NCBI GenBank assembly: GCA_038316335.1
Contig: JBBQAM010000011.1
Location: forward strand, 21,649-85,648
Direction: 5' to 3'
From: JALHST01 sp038316335
GTDB taxonomy: Bacteria > Bacteroidota > Bacteroidia > Flavobacteriales > Flavobacteriaceae
Length of the DNA: 64,000 nucleotides
The translations under genes were made by a program, and so were the position numbers. A model generated the notes under the pieces. That model was not told the DNA's origin. It searched no databases and was given only the letters and a program-made list of their open reading frames with translations. This document shows, piece by piece, positions 1 through 8,493 of this stretch (its first letter is position 1; every line of letters starts with the position of its first letter).

Positions 1-1
1 T

Positions 2-175
2 ACGGTTCTTGGGACCGCTTTGGGGTTATGGTTAGATAAAAACTATCCAGATTCTTTTTCGTGGACCTTGACATTTTTGGTGGCAGGTCTCTTTGTAGGC
101 TGCGCTATAGCTTGGCAATGGGTCGACAAGGAAAATAAGGCCATGCATCAAGACAATAGTGAAAAAAATGAATGA
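2..175 (+). CDS. atpQ: N-ATPase subunit AtpQ (AtpI-like), 3' end only
   Basis: This is the C-terminal part of a small membrane protein, cut by the left edge of the window; the reading frame is open from base 2 to a TGA at 173-175. The visible 57 residues begin with a glycine-rich stretch followed by WLD, the signature of the AtpI/gene-1 family, then a hydrophobic helix (about residues 22-41) and a charged tail. In N-type ATPase operons atpQ lies directly before atpR, as here. The product is thought to help assembly of, or ion supply to, the membrane rotor. The stop overlaps the start of atpR, suggesting translational coupling. The assignment rests on both residue pattern and position. Confidence 0.8.
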   Translation, partial: TVLGTALGLWLDKNYPDSFSWTLTFLVAGLFVGCAIAWQWVDKENKAMHQDNSEKNE

Positions 176-470
176 TATTTTGGCAACATCCGCAGCAGTT
201 ATTGGTGGTATTTTAATTGGAATCCTCTTTTTTGGTGGTCTTTGGCTGACCGTAAAAAAGGCATTAACGGCAAAGAGGCCCATACTTTGGTTATTGGGAA
301 GTCTGATTTTGAGGGTAAGTCTGACCTTGGCGGGATTCTATTATTTCTCCCAAGGCAATCTTTTCGAGCTGATCATGTGCCTTCTTGGTTTTATTATCGC
401 CAGGTATGCACTTCAGCGTTTTACCAAGATTTCCGCTCGTAAAAATTTAGAACTTAAAAAGGAATCCTAA
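159..470 (+). CDS. atpR: N-ATPase subunit AtpR
   Basis: A small, very hydrophobic protein of 103 residues with three predicted membrane helices (about 7-31, 42-63 and 66-84). Two arginines sit inside or at the edge of helices (R52 and R82). Buried arginines are characteristic of AtpR, a subunit found only in N-type ATPases and proposed to interact with the acidic residue of the c ring during assembly. The frame starts at a GTG (159) that overlaps the end of atpQ; an ATG three codons later (168) is an alternative start. It ends one base before atpB. The family call is supported mainly by the fixed atpQ-R-B-E-F-A-G order. Confidence 0.85.
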   Translation: MKKMNDILATSAAVIGGILIGILFFGGLWLTVKKALTAKRPILWLLGSLILRVSLTLAGFYYFSQGNLFELIMCLLGFIIARYALQRFTKISARKNLELKKES

Positions 471-471
471 A

Positions 472-1158
472 ATGGAATTGAGTCCGGATGAAACGATTTT
501 TTGGGCAGATGGTTTTATAACCATAAACCTGACTTTGGTCACTACTTGGGTTTTGATGGGAATACTTGTAATTGTCTCCTTGCTGATAACGCGAAGGCTG
601 AGGACCGACCTTCAAATTTCGCGTTGGCAGTGCACGCTTGAAATGCTGGTAACAGGAATGAACCGCCAGATAAAGGAAATTGGGCTTGAACAACCAGAAA
701 GATATATTGGTTTTATCGGTACGATGTTCCTATTTATAGCCTTTGCAAATTTGTGCATTGTTTTTCCAGGGTATGTGCCACCAACCAGCTCATTGTCGAC
801 TACCGCGGCATTGGCCCTTTCTGTATTTTTAGCCGTTCCCTTGTTTGGGATTGCCGAAAACGGCTTTTTAGGATATCTCAAAACGTACGTCAAGCCCACC
901 TTTATTATGTTGCCCTTTAACATTATTAGTGAATTGTCAAGAACCCTGGCCCTAGCCGTACGTTTGTTCGGAAATATCATGAGTGGGGGGCTTATCGTGA
1001 GTATATTATTAAGTATTGCACCACTATTTTTTCCGGTTTTGATGACCGTGCTCGGGCTTATTACCGGGCTTATTCAAGCGTACATCTTCAGCATATTGGC
1101 CACGGTCTATATTGCGGCCGCAACACAGGAATCGAAACTAAAGAACGTCAAACAATAA
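472..1158 (+). CDS. atpB: N-ATPase F0 subunit a
   Basis: Subunit a of the membrane F0 sector, 228 residues, which forms the ion half-channels next to the c ring. The essential stator arginine is visible at R164 in the motif AVRLFGNIMSGG. Five or six hydrophobic helices are apparent: near residues 19-40, 80-101, 108-127, 141-165, 168-190 and 195-218. The protein is slightly shorter than the typical bacterial subunit a (about 240-270), as is usual in N-ATPases. The start follows the atpR stop by one base, so the genes are probably translationally coupled. Confidence 0.92.
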   Translation: MELSPDETIFWADGFITINLTLVTTWVLMGILVIVSLLITRRLRTDLQISRWQCTLEMLVTGMNRQIKEIGLEQPERYIGFIGTMFLFIAFANLCIVFPGYVPPTSSLSTTAALALSVFLAVPLFGIAENGFLGYLKTYVKPTFIMLPFNIISELSRTLALAVRLFGNIMSGGLIVSILLSIAPLFFPVLMTVLGLITGLIQAYIFSILATVYIAAATQESKLKNVKQ

Positions 1159-1168
1159 AAAAAACAAA

Positions 1169-1438
1169 ATGGATAACGCAACGATTATAGCAATGGTCTC
1201 TATTATCACAGCTGGTTTAACTACGGGTATCGGGTGTATGATACCTGCATTGGGACAAGGTAAATCGATAGCAACGGCTTTAAGTTCAATGGCACAGCAA
1301 CCTGATGAAAGCCAAACTATTACCCGTACCTTGTTCGTAGGATTGGCGATGTTGGAATCGCTTGCCATATACTGCTTTGTAATTTCAATGATCCTCATTT
1401 TTGCGAATCCTTTCTGGAGCCATTTTATCGCCAAATAA
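1169..1438 (+). CDS. atpE: N-ATPase F0 subunit c with sodium-binding residues
   Basis: The rotor-ring subunit c, 89 residues, forming a two-helix hairpin with the polar loop around RQP-like residues QQPD (43-46). The ion-carrying acid is E63 in the second helix. The sodium ligand set known from the Ilyobacter tartaricus ring is present: Q30 (GQG), E63 and S64 (LES), and Y68. Proton-specific rings usually lack this combination. From established structures this predicts sodium coupling; actual ion specificity in vivo is inference. It lies between atpB and atpF with gaps of 10 and 5 bases. Confidence 0.93.
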   Translation: MDNATIIAMVSIITAGLTTGIGCMIPALGQGKSIATALSSMAQQPDESQTITRTLFVGLAMLESLAIYCFVISMILIFANPFWSHFIAK

Positions 1439-1443
1439 AAAAA

Positions 1444-2235
1444 ATGAAAATCAACTGGTTCACCTTAATTGCCCAGGCAATCAATTTTCTCGTTTTGATG
1501 TGGTTGCTCAAAAAATATTTGTACAAACCGATCCTCAAGGCCATAGATGAGCGGGAAACAAAAATTTTAGGGCAGCTAAAGGATGCCGAATCGAAAAAAG
1601 CCGAATCACTAAAGGAGCGAGAGGAATATGCCCAAAAAATTCGGACTTTCGATACTCAAAAAGAGGGTATGCTTCAAAAGGCCGTTACTGCGGCTAATGA
1701 GGAAGGGCTACGATTAATGGAAGTATCTAGAAAGGAGGCCAATGCCTTAAAGGAAAGACTCGAAAAATCACTTTTCGAGGAACAGGAAAAAAGGAATCAT
1801 GACATGGTACGCCATATTGAAAAGGAAGTTCTGGAAATTGCCCGGAAAACCTTATCGGAGCTATCTTCGGTTGGCATGGAAGAACAAGCAGTGAATACCT
1901 TCCTTCAAAAAATAAAGTCCTTGACGGAACAGGAAAAAAAGCAATTTTTATCGGCGCTAGGAGCCGGCTCCAATTCAATTTTAGTTCGGAGTGCATTCGA
2001 GCTTACCGGCAAATTACAAACCGATATCCAAAAAAGACTCTCCGAATTCGCAGGAAAGGGATGTCATTTCACTTTTGAGATATCCCCGGAACTCATAGGG
2101 GGCATTGAAGTCACCGTCAATGGCTATAGGCTTTCCTGGAATATTGCGGCCTATGTTGCCTCTCTTGAAAAAGATATTACCGCCGGCATGCAAGGAGCGT
2201 TGACGGTTAGCTCGAAAATTAAGGAAGATGATTGA
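1444..2235 (+). CDS. atpF: N-ATPase stator subunit b with delta-like C-terminus
   Basis: The peripheral stalk subunit of the N-type ATPase, 263 residues, much longer than an ordinary b subunit (about 160). Residues 5-25 form the single membrane helix, and about 30-140 form a long charged helix predicted to be coiled coil. The C-terminal third does not continue the coil; it contains SPELIGGIEVTVNG followed by a short helix, which matches the conserved C-terminal motif of the delta/OSCP subunit. No separate atpH gene is present in the visible operon, so this protein probably supplies both b and delta functions. It overlaps atpA by eight bases. Confidence 0.9.
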   Translation: MKINWFTLIAQAINFLVLMWLLKKYLYKPILKAIDERETKILGQLKDAESKKAESLKEREEYAQKIRTFDTQKEGMLQKAVTAANEEGLRLMEVSRKEANALKERLEKSLFEEQEKRNHDMVRHIEKEVLEIARKTLSELSSVGMEEQAVNTFLQKIKSLTEQEKKQFLSALGAGSNSILVRSAFELTGKLQTDIQKRLSEFAGKGCHFTFEISPELIGGIEVTVNGYRLSWNIAAYVASLEKDITAGMQGALTVSSKIKEDD

Positions 2236-3775
2236 CAAGGATACTATTTTAGATACCGCTTTCGATTATTTATCACAGGCTAGGCTGCATCATGAATTCA
2301 TCCTTCGTCCGAAGGAGATAGGTTCGGTAATTGGGGTATCAGCTGGAGTGGTCAAAATCGCCGGACTACCAGGTGCAGGTTTCGAGGAATTGTTGAAGTT
2401 TCCCGGAAATCTTTATGGCATTGCCCTCAATATTGATGAAAATGAAATTGGCGCCATTCTGCTTGGAGACGATTCACGGTTGAATGCCGGGGATGAAGTT
2501 GAGCGCACCGGCCGGGTGATGGATATTCCGGTCGGAGCAGGTTTATTAGGGAGGGTCATCAACCCATTAGGAGAACCATTGGATGGCAATGGGGTGATTT
2601 CTTTTGATCGGCGATTGCCCATAGAACGCAATGCGACGGCAATTATGGATCGCGCGGCCGTCGAGGTTCCTTTACAAACCGGCTTAAAGGTAATCGATGC
2701 CCTTATCCCAATCGGACGTGGACAACGTGAACTGATATTGGGAGATCGGCAAACCGGTAAAACCTCCATTGCCCTTGATGCGATAATCAACCAACGCGAT
2801 AAAGAGGTGCTTTGTATCTATTGTGCCATTGGCCAGCGGGCTTCATCGGTGGCCAAGGTATTGGCCAGCCTAAAGGAACAAGGTGCCATGGCCTATACCG
2901 TGGTCGTGGTTACCGAAGGGAACAACTCCCCAGGATTGCAGTATATAGCCCCTTATGCGGCCACAAGTATTGCTGAATTTTTTATGGTTCAAGGGCATGA
3001 TGTGCTCATTGTCTATGATGATCTCACGAATCATGCCCGGGCATATCGGGAACTTTCCCTGCTTTTAAGAAGGCCGCCCGGACGGGAAGCTTTTCCGGGT
3101 GATATTTTTTATATCCATTCCAGATTGCTTGAACGCGCAACCCATTTAAGCAAGGAACTCGGTGGTGGTTCCCTTACTGCCCTGCCCATCGTCGAGACGG
3201 AGGCCCAAGATATATCGGCATATATTCCTACCAATCTCATTTCGATAACCGATGGACAGATCTATCTTTCACCAAAGCTATTTGAACTGGGCATACTACC
3301 GGCGATCGATGTTGGCAAATCGGTCTCACGGGTCGGTGGAAAAGCCCAATTCTCAGCATATCATGCTATTACCGGCAATTTAAAATTGGCATTTTCTCAA
3401 TTTGAAGAGTTGGAAACCTTTGCTCGTTTCGGTTCCCATCTTGATGAGAATACTAGGCGGATCATTGAACATGGGAAGCGAATTAGGGCCGTTTTGAAAC
3501 AAAATGAACTTCAGCCCCTTTCGGTTACCCAGCAAATTGTAGTGCTTTTGGCGCTAGTTAATGGCATATTTGACACGGTGCCCCTAGATAAAATGCCTTC
3601 GGCCGAGGTCGAGCTCCTAAAAATAATACCCGACATGCCTAATGTCCTCGTGACGCGTTTGTTCTCAGATGGCCTGATGAATCCGACGGATCAAGAAACA
3701 ATTTTGAAATTGGCGAAAAAGGCCGTAGTGCCCTTCCAGGAAGTGCCGGTGACAATAAAAAGGACCCTGGAATGA
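2228..3775 (+). CDS. atpA: N-ATPase F1 subunit alpha
   Basis: The non-catalytic alpha subunit of the F1 hexamer, 515 residues, full family length. The phosphate-binding loop GDRQTGKT occupies residues 172-179 and the Walker B-like aspartates are in LIVYDDLT. The VGKSVSRVGGKAQ segment typical of alpha subunits is present. It overlaps atpF upstream (8 bases) and atpG downstream (4 bases), so the three are tightly coupled. The catalytic beta and epsilon genes (atpD, atpC) are expected upstream, outside the window. The assignment to the N-type subfamily comes from operon order rather than this sequence alone. Confidence 0.94.
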   Translation: MIDKDTILDTAFDYLSQARLHHEFILRPKEIGSVIGVSAGVVKIAGLPGAGFEELLKFPGNLYGIALNIDENEIGAILLGDDSRLNAGDEVERTGRVMDIPVGAGLLGRVINPLGEPLDGNGVISFDRRLPIERNATAIMDRAAVEVPLQTGLKVIDALIPIGRGQRELILGDRQTGKTSIALDAIINQRDKEVLCIYCAIGQRASSVAKVLASLKEQGAMAYTVVVVTEGNNSPGLQYIAPYAATSIAEFFMVQGHDVLIVYDDLTNHARAYRELSLLLRRPPGREAFPGDIFYIHSRLLERATHLSKELGGGSLTALPIVETEAQDISAYIPTNLISITDGQIYLSPKLFELGILPAIDVGKSVSRVGGKAQFSAYHAITGNLKLAFSQFEELETFARFGSHLDENTRRIIEHGKRIRAVLKQNELQPLSVTQQIVVLLALVNGIFDTVPLDKMPSAEVELLKIIPDMPNVLVTRLFSDGLMNPTDQETILKLAKKAVVPFQEVPVTIKRTLE

Positions 3776-4665
3776 ACACTTTAGAAAGTTTACGAAAACA
3801 AATAACCGGTGCGAATGAGCTTAAGGCAATCGTTCGCGCCATGAAGGCCATGGCGGCCTCCAATATTGGACAATACGAAATGGCGATGGAATCTTTGGGG
3901 GATTATTACACCACGGTGACCGAAAGTATCATTGCCTACTTCATCGCCAATAAAATGGCCAACGGGGTTCAACACATCATACCAAGCGACATTACGGGAA
4001 ACGAATCAATATGTGCCATAGTTTTTGGATCCGATCAGGGTTTCGTAGGCCAATTTAATGATTCGTTGAAGAACTACATTACGAAGTTTATTGAGGACAT
4101 ACCTGGCAAAAAGGAATTTTGGACCGTCGGATCACGCATGCCCTTGTTATTGGCCGATGCAGGACTTGATAGTACCAAAAGGTTTGAACTTCCAAGTTCC
4201 ATACATGCCATAACCTCCCTTATTGGATCCATATTGCTCCAAATTGAGGAAAATCATTCACAGGGCCGTTTGACTACTTTTTATATTTTTAACAATAACG
4301 CCGTTCAAAGGTCTTTGTACGAACCGGTGCATCAGCGTATACTTCCTTTGGACGAAAAATGGAAGAATGAATTCGCACCCTATGTATGGCCCACAAAAAA
4401 AATTCCCGAAATTATAGGGGATGATAGAACATATTTGGAGTCGTTACTTCGGGAATATTTGTTTGTCATCTTGTTCAACGCATGTACAGCATCATTAGCG
4501 AGTGAAAATTATAGCCGCTTGACCGCCATGCAGCGCGCAGAGAAAAATATAGATGAGTTGTTGGAAGGCACCGGTAAAGCATATCATCGATTACGTCAAA
4601 GTGCCATAGATGAGGAACTCTTTGATGTGGTCTCGGGCTTCGAAGCCTTAAAATATAAAATGTGA
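3772..4665 (+). CDS. atpG: N-ATPase F1 subunit gamma
   Basis: The central rotor shaft of F1, 297 residues. The N-terminal helix (LESLRKQITGANELKAIVRA, residues 3-22) and the C-terminal helix (from about residue 245) are the conserved coiled-coil segments that penetrate the alpha/beta ring. The middle is divergent from ordinary gamma subunits, as usual for N-ATPases. The start codon overlaps the atpA stop (ATGA arrangement at 3772). It is the last gene of the operon: the next gene is on the opposite strand and no further atp gene follows. An AT-only palindrome lies just downstream but is a poor terminator. Confidence 0.88.
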   Translation: MNTLESLRKQITGANELKAIVRAMKAMAASNIGQYEMAMESLGDYYTTVTESIIAYFIANKMANGVQHIIPSDITGNESICAIVFGSDQGFVGQFNDSLKNYITKFIEDIPGKKEFWTVGSRMPLLLADAGLDSTKRFELPSSIHAITSLIGSILLQIEENHSQGRLTTFYIFNNNAVQRSLYEPVHQRILPLDEKWKNEFAPYVWPTKKIPEIIGDDRTYLESLLREYLFVILFNACTASLASENYSRLTAMQRAEKNIDELLEGTGKAYHRLRQSAIDEELFDVVSGFEALKYKM

Positions 4666-4913
4666 CAGGATTCATTGCTAAGAGATTTATTTTTATAAAT
4701 AAATTTTTGTTCGGGCTCATCGCAGATAGTTGTTCATTTTATTTTTTTCATACCTCCAGAGTTTTTCCCTCAAGTTATTTTTGAACGACCCGACTTTCGT
4801 AACAACTTGATAGCCAGTCAGGGCCATGGTATGTAAAGACTAACTAAATCCTTTATTTATAAAGAAGGGACCCTTATTACATGCGAGGGAAACGAATTAT
4901 CTATCAATTCGTA

Positions 4914-5267
4914 TTACGTTTTCTGAAGGTCGGTAAATTGTTTCAAAGCCTCCAGGGCCTCACACCCATACATAACCGACGGGCCGCCGCCCATAAGAAT
5001 GGCGATCCCAATGGTTTCGGTGATTTCGCTTGGCCCGGCTCCAGACTTGATGGCATCATGCACGTGGAAAGCGATACAACCGTCACATCTCACCGTAATG
5101 GCAATTCCTAAGGCTATGAGTTCCTTTGTTTTCGAGGTGAGGGCACCATCGGCGATACTTGCCCTATGTAAATCGTTAAATCCCGTCATGGTAGACGGAA
5201 TTTTTGTGCCTAATTCCTGCATTAACGCCACGAGATTCTCGTAGTGTTTTGGAAAATCCTTGATCAT
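4914..5267 (-). CDS. Carboxymuconolactone decarboxylase family, AhpD-like
   Basis: A small all-helical protein of 117 residues in the CMD/AhpD family. It has the peroxidase-type motif C61-D-G-C64 followed by H68 in the order CxxCxxxH, which in AhpD supports reduction of peroxiredoxin partners; true decarboxylases lack the cysteines. The ATG at 5265-5267 (MIKDFP) was chosen because it matches the usual family N-terminus; an in-frame ATG 12 codons upstream would add a hydrophobic stretch atypical for a soluble protein. It converges with atpG and stands alone. A redox or hydroperoxide role is inferred from the motif. Confidence 0.8.
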   Translation of the reverse strand: MIKDFPKHYENLVALMQELGTKIPSTMTGFNDLHRASIADGALTSKTKELIALGIAITVRCDGCIAFHVHDAIKSGAGPSEITETIGIAILMGGGPSVMYGCEALEALKQFTDLQKT

Positions 5268-5962
5268 GATAAAAATAGTAAAGGTTAACAATGATAGGAT
5301 CAAATCTAAGGCAATTGCAATTCAACCATACTGATAATTGTCATTCCCATTCATAATATATCTTGCTTCCTTAATCAAAGAATCTATTCAACCCTTTTTT
5401 ATAAATCCACGATTTCAAATAAACCTAAATAAAAGTCAATGGGCTTATCGGTTGAACATGTGATTCCTGGAAAATATGGAGGAATTTTAGGCACCAACAC
5501 CTCAACCGAAATGGTGATGGCTAAAATTAAATTATTCTTAAAAAATTCTTGGGGTTTGGGCTGTGAGTATTGTTAAAGGCTTTTTTCACAGCCTGTTTAT
5601 CGTTTTTACATCCAGACTTTTAAGTGCTGCTACCATTAAAGGCACCGTCAATAACCTTGGGTTGCATGCCAATCCAAAAGGTTGGTTTGAATTGTAGGGA
5701 TTCAATTTCAATGACAATAACGATGTTACCTTGGTTATCATATGATTCACTAGGCATGCTACTCGCTGGTGTACCCCACTTCCTTTACAATTGGCGAATC
5801 GCCCCTTGACCGGATCAAACCCAATTTCTTGGTTGTTTCCAAATTAAATTTGTTCATATCAACAAATTGACAGAACTTTCAATGAAAGCATCGCTCTTGA
5901 ATAGAAACCGATTGCTTTCGTTTTAATCACCAAAAGCTGATTTTTTATTCAAAAAACGATAT
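5268..5962. other. Gene-poor stretch with two short unrecognised open frames
   Basis: About 0.7 kb with no recognisable gene. On the plus strand a 45-codon ATG frame (5439-5576) encodes a peptide beginning MGLSVEHVIPGKYGG, and an overlapping GTG frame (5563-5697) ends in HANPKGWFEL. Both have protein-like composition but neither resembles a family I know, and neither has a clear promoter. They may be chance frames or remnants of a decayed gene. The region separates the N-ATPase/CMD block from the carbohydrate block. Confidence 0.3.
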
Positions 5963-6922
5963 ATGAAGGTATTGGTCTCCTTGAATATTCCTAAAATCGG
6001 CATCGATATGCTCCGCGAAGCAGGACTAGAGGTAACCGTCTGGGAAAACGACGAACTAATGACCCCTGAAGAACTTGTAATCGCCACGCGGAAACATGAT
6101 ATACTACTTTCCGCTAGTCCTTATCAGATCAATAGTGATTTTCTTGATCGTAACCATCAGCTTAAGTTGATTTCTCAATTTGCCGTGGGTTACGACAATA
6201 TCAATTTAAGGAAAGCGAATGAAATGGGTATTCTGGTCGCAAATACCCCGAATGCCATGGTCGACGCTACGGCCGATATCGCCTTTGCCCTGATGCTCGC
6301 GGTATCGCGAAAGCTTTTTTTTATGCACAAGGAAATAATCGCTAATAATTGGGGGGAATTTCGTCCGCAGGCACATTTAGGCATGGAATTAAAGGGAAAG
6401 ACCTTGGGGATTTTAGGCTTGGGACGTATTGGCACGGCATTCGCCGAACGTTGCAGCGGGGCCTATGGGATGAAGGTGCTGTACCACAACCGTTCGCATA
6501 ACCTTCGTGCAGAAAAAGCGCTGAAGGCTACTTACGTTTCTTTCAAGGAACTGTTACAACAAAGCGACATACTCTCGGTACATTGCGCCTTAACGTCCGA
6601 AACCGCTGAAATGTTCAATAAAAAAACATTTGCCAAGATGAAGCCTTCGAGTATCTTTTTAAATACGGCCAGGGGCGGTATCCATAATGAGGGCGACCTT
6701 ATTAAGGCATTACAGCGTCGGCAATTATGGGGGGCCGGATTGGATGTAACCAACCCGGAACCGATGCAATCGGACAATCCCTTATTACGCATGGAAAATG
6801 TAGCTATAACGCCCCACATAGGATCGGCTACCGTGGAAGCCCGCAATGAGATGTCGCGACTTGCCGCCCTGAACATCATTCAATATTATAAAGGTGAAAA
6901 ATTGAGCAATCGCGTAGTTTAA
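5963..6922 (+). CDS. D-2-hydroxyacid dehydrogenase (GhrB-like)
   Basis: An NAD(P)-dependent D-isomer-specific 2-hydroxyacid dehydrogenase, 319 residues, standard length. The Rossmann loop is LGLGRIG around residue 152. The catalytic triad is visible as R237 (NTARGG), E266 (NPEP) and H285 (TPHIGSA). The closest subfamily by motif is glyoxylate/hydroxypyruvate or 2-ketogluconate reductase (GhrB-like), so the likely reaction is reduction of a short 2-oxoacid or 2-ketoaldonate. There is no signal peptide, so it is cytoplasmic. It converges with the aldo-keto reductase. The location beside a sugar-oxidation cluster fits a role in handling glyoxylate- or ketoaldonate-type products, but this is inference. 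Confidence 0.85.
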   Translation: MKVLVSLNIPKIGIDMLREAGLEVTVWENDELMTPEELVIATRKHDILLSASPYQINSDFLDRNHQLKLISQFAVGYDNINLRKANEMGILVANTPNAMVDATADIAFALMLAVSRKLFFMHKEIIANNWGEFRPQAHLGMELKGKTLGILGLGRIGTAFAERCSGAYGMKVLYHNRSHNLRAEKALKATYVSFKELLQQSDILSVHCALTSETAEMFNKKTFAKMKPSSIFLNTARGGIHNEGDLIKALQRRQLWGAGLDVTNPEPMQSDNPLLRMENVAITPHIGSATVEARNEMSRLAALNIIQYYKGEKLSNRVV

Positions 6923-6971
6923 ATTAGGTCATAGCATAGCGACTTTGTTAAAACCATGGTGAAAACGTCAT

Positions 6972-7961
6972 TTATTTTGCCAGCTTCCCCAGTTCGAAAT
7001 TAATAAATTCGATTTCTTCGGCCGACAAGGACAACTCAAAGGCTTTAGCGTTTTGAATGGATTGCAAAGCATTTCGGGCCCCTGCCAAAGCAATCGTAAT
7101 CCCGGGTTGCGCTACAGTCCATTTTAAGGCCAATTGTGCTAAACTCGCATTCTTTTTTTCGGCCAAGGGTCTTATTTTTTCAAGAAAGGAATTCGTTTTG
7201 ATAATACTATCATCGGTGAAAAACGGATTCTTTGCCCGATGATCGCCTTCCGCAAAACGGTGTCCAGATTTCATTTTACCGGTTAAAAGCCCCCTTTCCA
7301 ATGGGCTATAGGCCAATATTGATTTATTATGCTCGACACAATATGGGACAACCTCTTTTTCGATTCCTCGGTTGACCATGCTAAAAGGCACTTGATTCGA
7401 GGCGAGCTTTACATATTTTTCGGCCTCCTGCATTTGGGCCACATTGTAATTACACACCCCTGCATATCGCACCTTCCCTTCTTTTATGAGATCGGCCACC
7501 GCTTCAAAAGATTCTTGAATAGGCGTAGTGCTTTCAGGCCAATGGATCTGGTACAGATCAATATAATCAGTTCCCAAGCGGCGAAGGCTATCTTCTACCT
7601 CCTTTTTGACACTTTCCTTCCCGGCATACCGGTAAATATCGATTTCATTCCCTTGATTGTCCTTGCTATGGAATGCAAAATCCCCTTTGGTCGCATCCCA
7701 TCGCATCCCGAATTTCGTTAAGATCTGGACCTTGTCCCGGGGAAAGTCCCGCAGGGCTTCGCCAACAATCTCCTCGCTAGTCCCTTGGCCATAGATGGGT
7801 GCCGTATCGATTGAAGTAACCCCCAAGTCATAGGCACCTCGAATGGCTTCGATGGCCGCTTTGCGATCATTGCCGCCCCACATCCAACCGCCTGCAGCCC
7901 AAGCTCCGAATGTAATCACCGAAATCCTAAGATCGGTTTCCCCCAAACTTCTATATTCCAT
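6972..7961 (-). CDS. Aldo/keto reductase
   Basis: A soluble NADPH-type aldo/keto reductase, 329 residues. The catalytic tetrad is complete: D52 and Y57 (IDTAPIYG), K83 (TKFG) and H140 (YQIHW). The phosphate-binding C-terminal motif is seen as ALAGARNALQ. The subfamily resembles general stress protein 69/YhdN-type reductases that act on aldehydes and sugars. No signal peptide is present. It is the last gene of a minus-strand run that begins with the NIPSNAP gene; a 31-base gap separates it from the cytochrome gene. The substrate cannot be read from the sequence. Confidence 0.9.
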   Translation of the reverse strand: MEYRSLGETDLRISVITFGAWAAGGWMWGGNDRKAAIEAIRGAYDLGVTSIDTAPIYGQGTSEEIVGEALRDFPRDKVQILTKFGMRWDATKGDFAFHSKDNQGNEIDIYRYAGKESVKKEVEDSLRRLGTDYIDLYQIHWPESTTPIQESFEAVADLIKEGKVRYAGVCNYNVAQMQEAEKYVKLASNQVPFSMVNRGIEKEVVPYCVEHNKSILAYSPLERGLLTGKMKSGHRFAEGDHRAKNPFFTDDSIIKTNSFLEKIRPLAEKKNASLAQLALKWTVAQPGITIALAGARNALQSIQNAKAFELSLSAEEIEFINFELGKLAK

Positions 7962-7992
7962 TCATCATTGTATTAAATCGTTCTGAACGTTT

Positions 7993-8490
7993 CTACTGGT
8001 ATTCGCTGGAACGGAATCTGGCCACTTGCTCGATGGTAATACTATCGGTCGAATTCCCAAAGCTATTGCGTATATAGGAAGCCACATGCGCGATGGCGGT
8101 GTCGTTCAGCGTTGCAAAGCCCGGCATGGCATTTGAATAGGTTGTACCTTGCACAACCAAGCCCTCGTTTGAGCCTTTAAAAAGGATCTTCAAGAGACGA
8201 CTTTTATCCCCGTTGACGTATTCAGAATTAAATATAGGAGGATTCAAACCTGATACTCCCTTGCCATCGGCCTGATGGCATACCAGACAATTTTCTACAT
8301 AGACCTTTTCCCCATTGGCCATAAAGGCGGGGGTGTCGGAAACAATTTCAATTTTTGGTGCCCCTTTTTCCACACTACTTTCAGTATCCGGATTTTCCTT
8401 TTCCTGTTTCTTTACAAGATTGCATGCACCAAAAACACCCAATAAGAACAGTAAGCTGAAAATTGCTTTCCCGGTAATTTTAACCGCCAT
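7993..8490 (-). CDS. Lipoprotein c-type cytochrome
   Basis: A mono-haem cytochrome c of 165 residues. The haem site is C68-L-V-C71-H72, and M122 in YSNAMPGF is the probable distal ligand. The N-terminal hydrophobic segment ends in GVFGAC with C23 as a lipobox, so it is probably lipid-anchored in the periplasm or on the outer membrane. It begins three bases after the stop of the sugar dehydrogenase gene, so the two are almost certainly co-transcribed. In such pairs the cytochrome accepts electrons from the quinoprotein; that partnership is inferred from adjacency. Confidence 0.9.
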   Translation of the reverse strand: MAVKITGKAIFSLLFLLGVFGACNLVKKQEKENPDTESSVEKGAPKIEIVSDTPAFMANGEKVYVENCLVCHQADGKGVSGLNPPIFNSEYVNGDKSRLLKILFKGSNEGLVVQGTTYSNAMPGFATLNDTAIAHVASYIRNSFGNSTDSITIEQVARFRSSEYQ

Positions 8491-8493
8491 TTC

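Noticed and set aside
4680..4712. Palindrome ATTTATTTTTATAAATAAAT after atpG as a terminator
   Set aside because: The stem is made of A-T pairs only and the T-run is short; it may help but is not a convincing rho-independent terminator.
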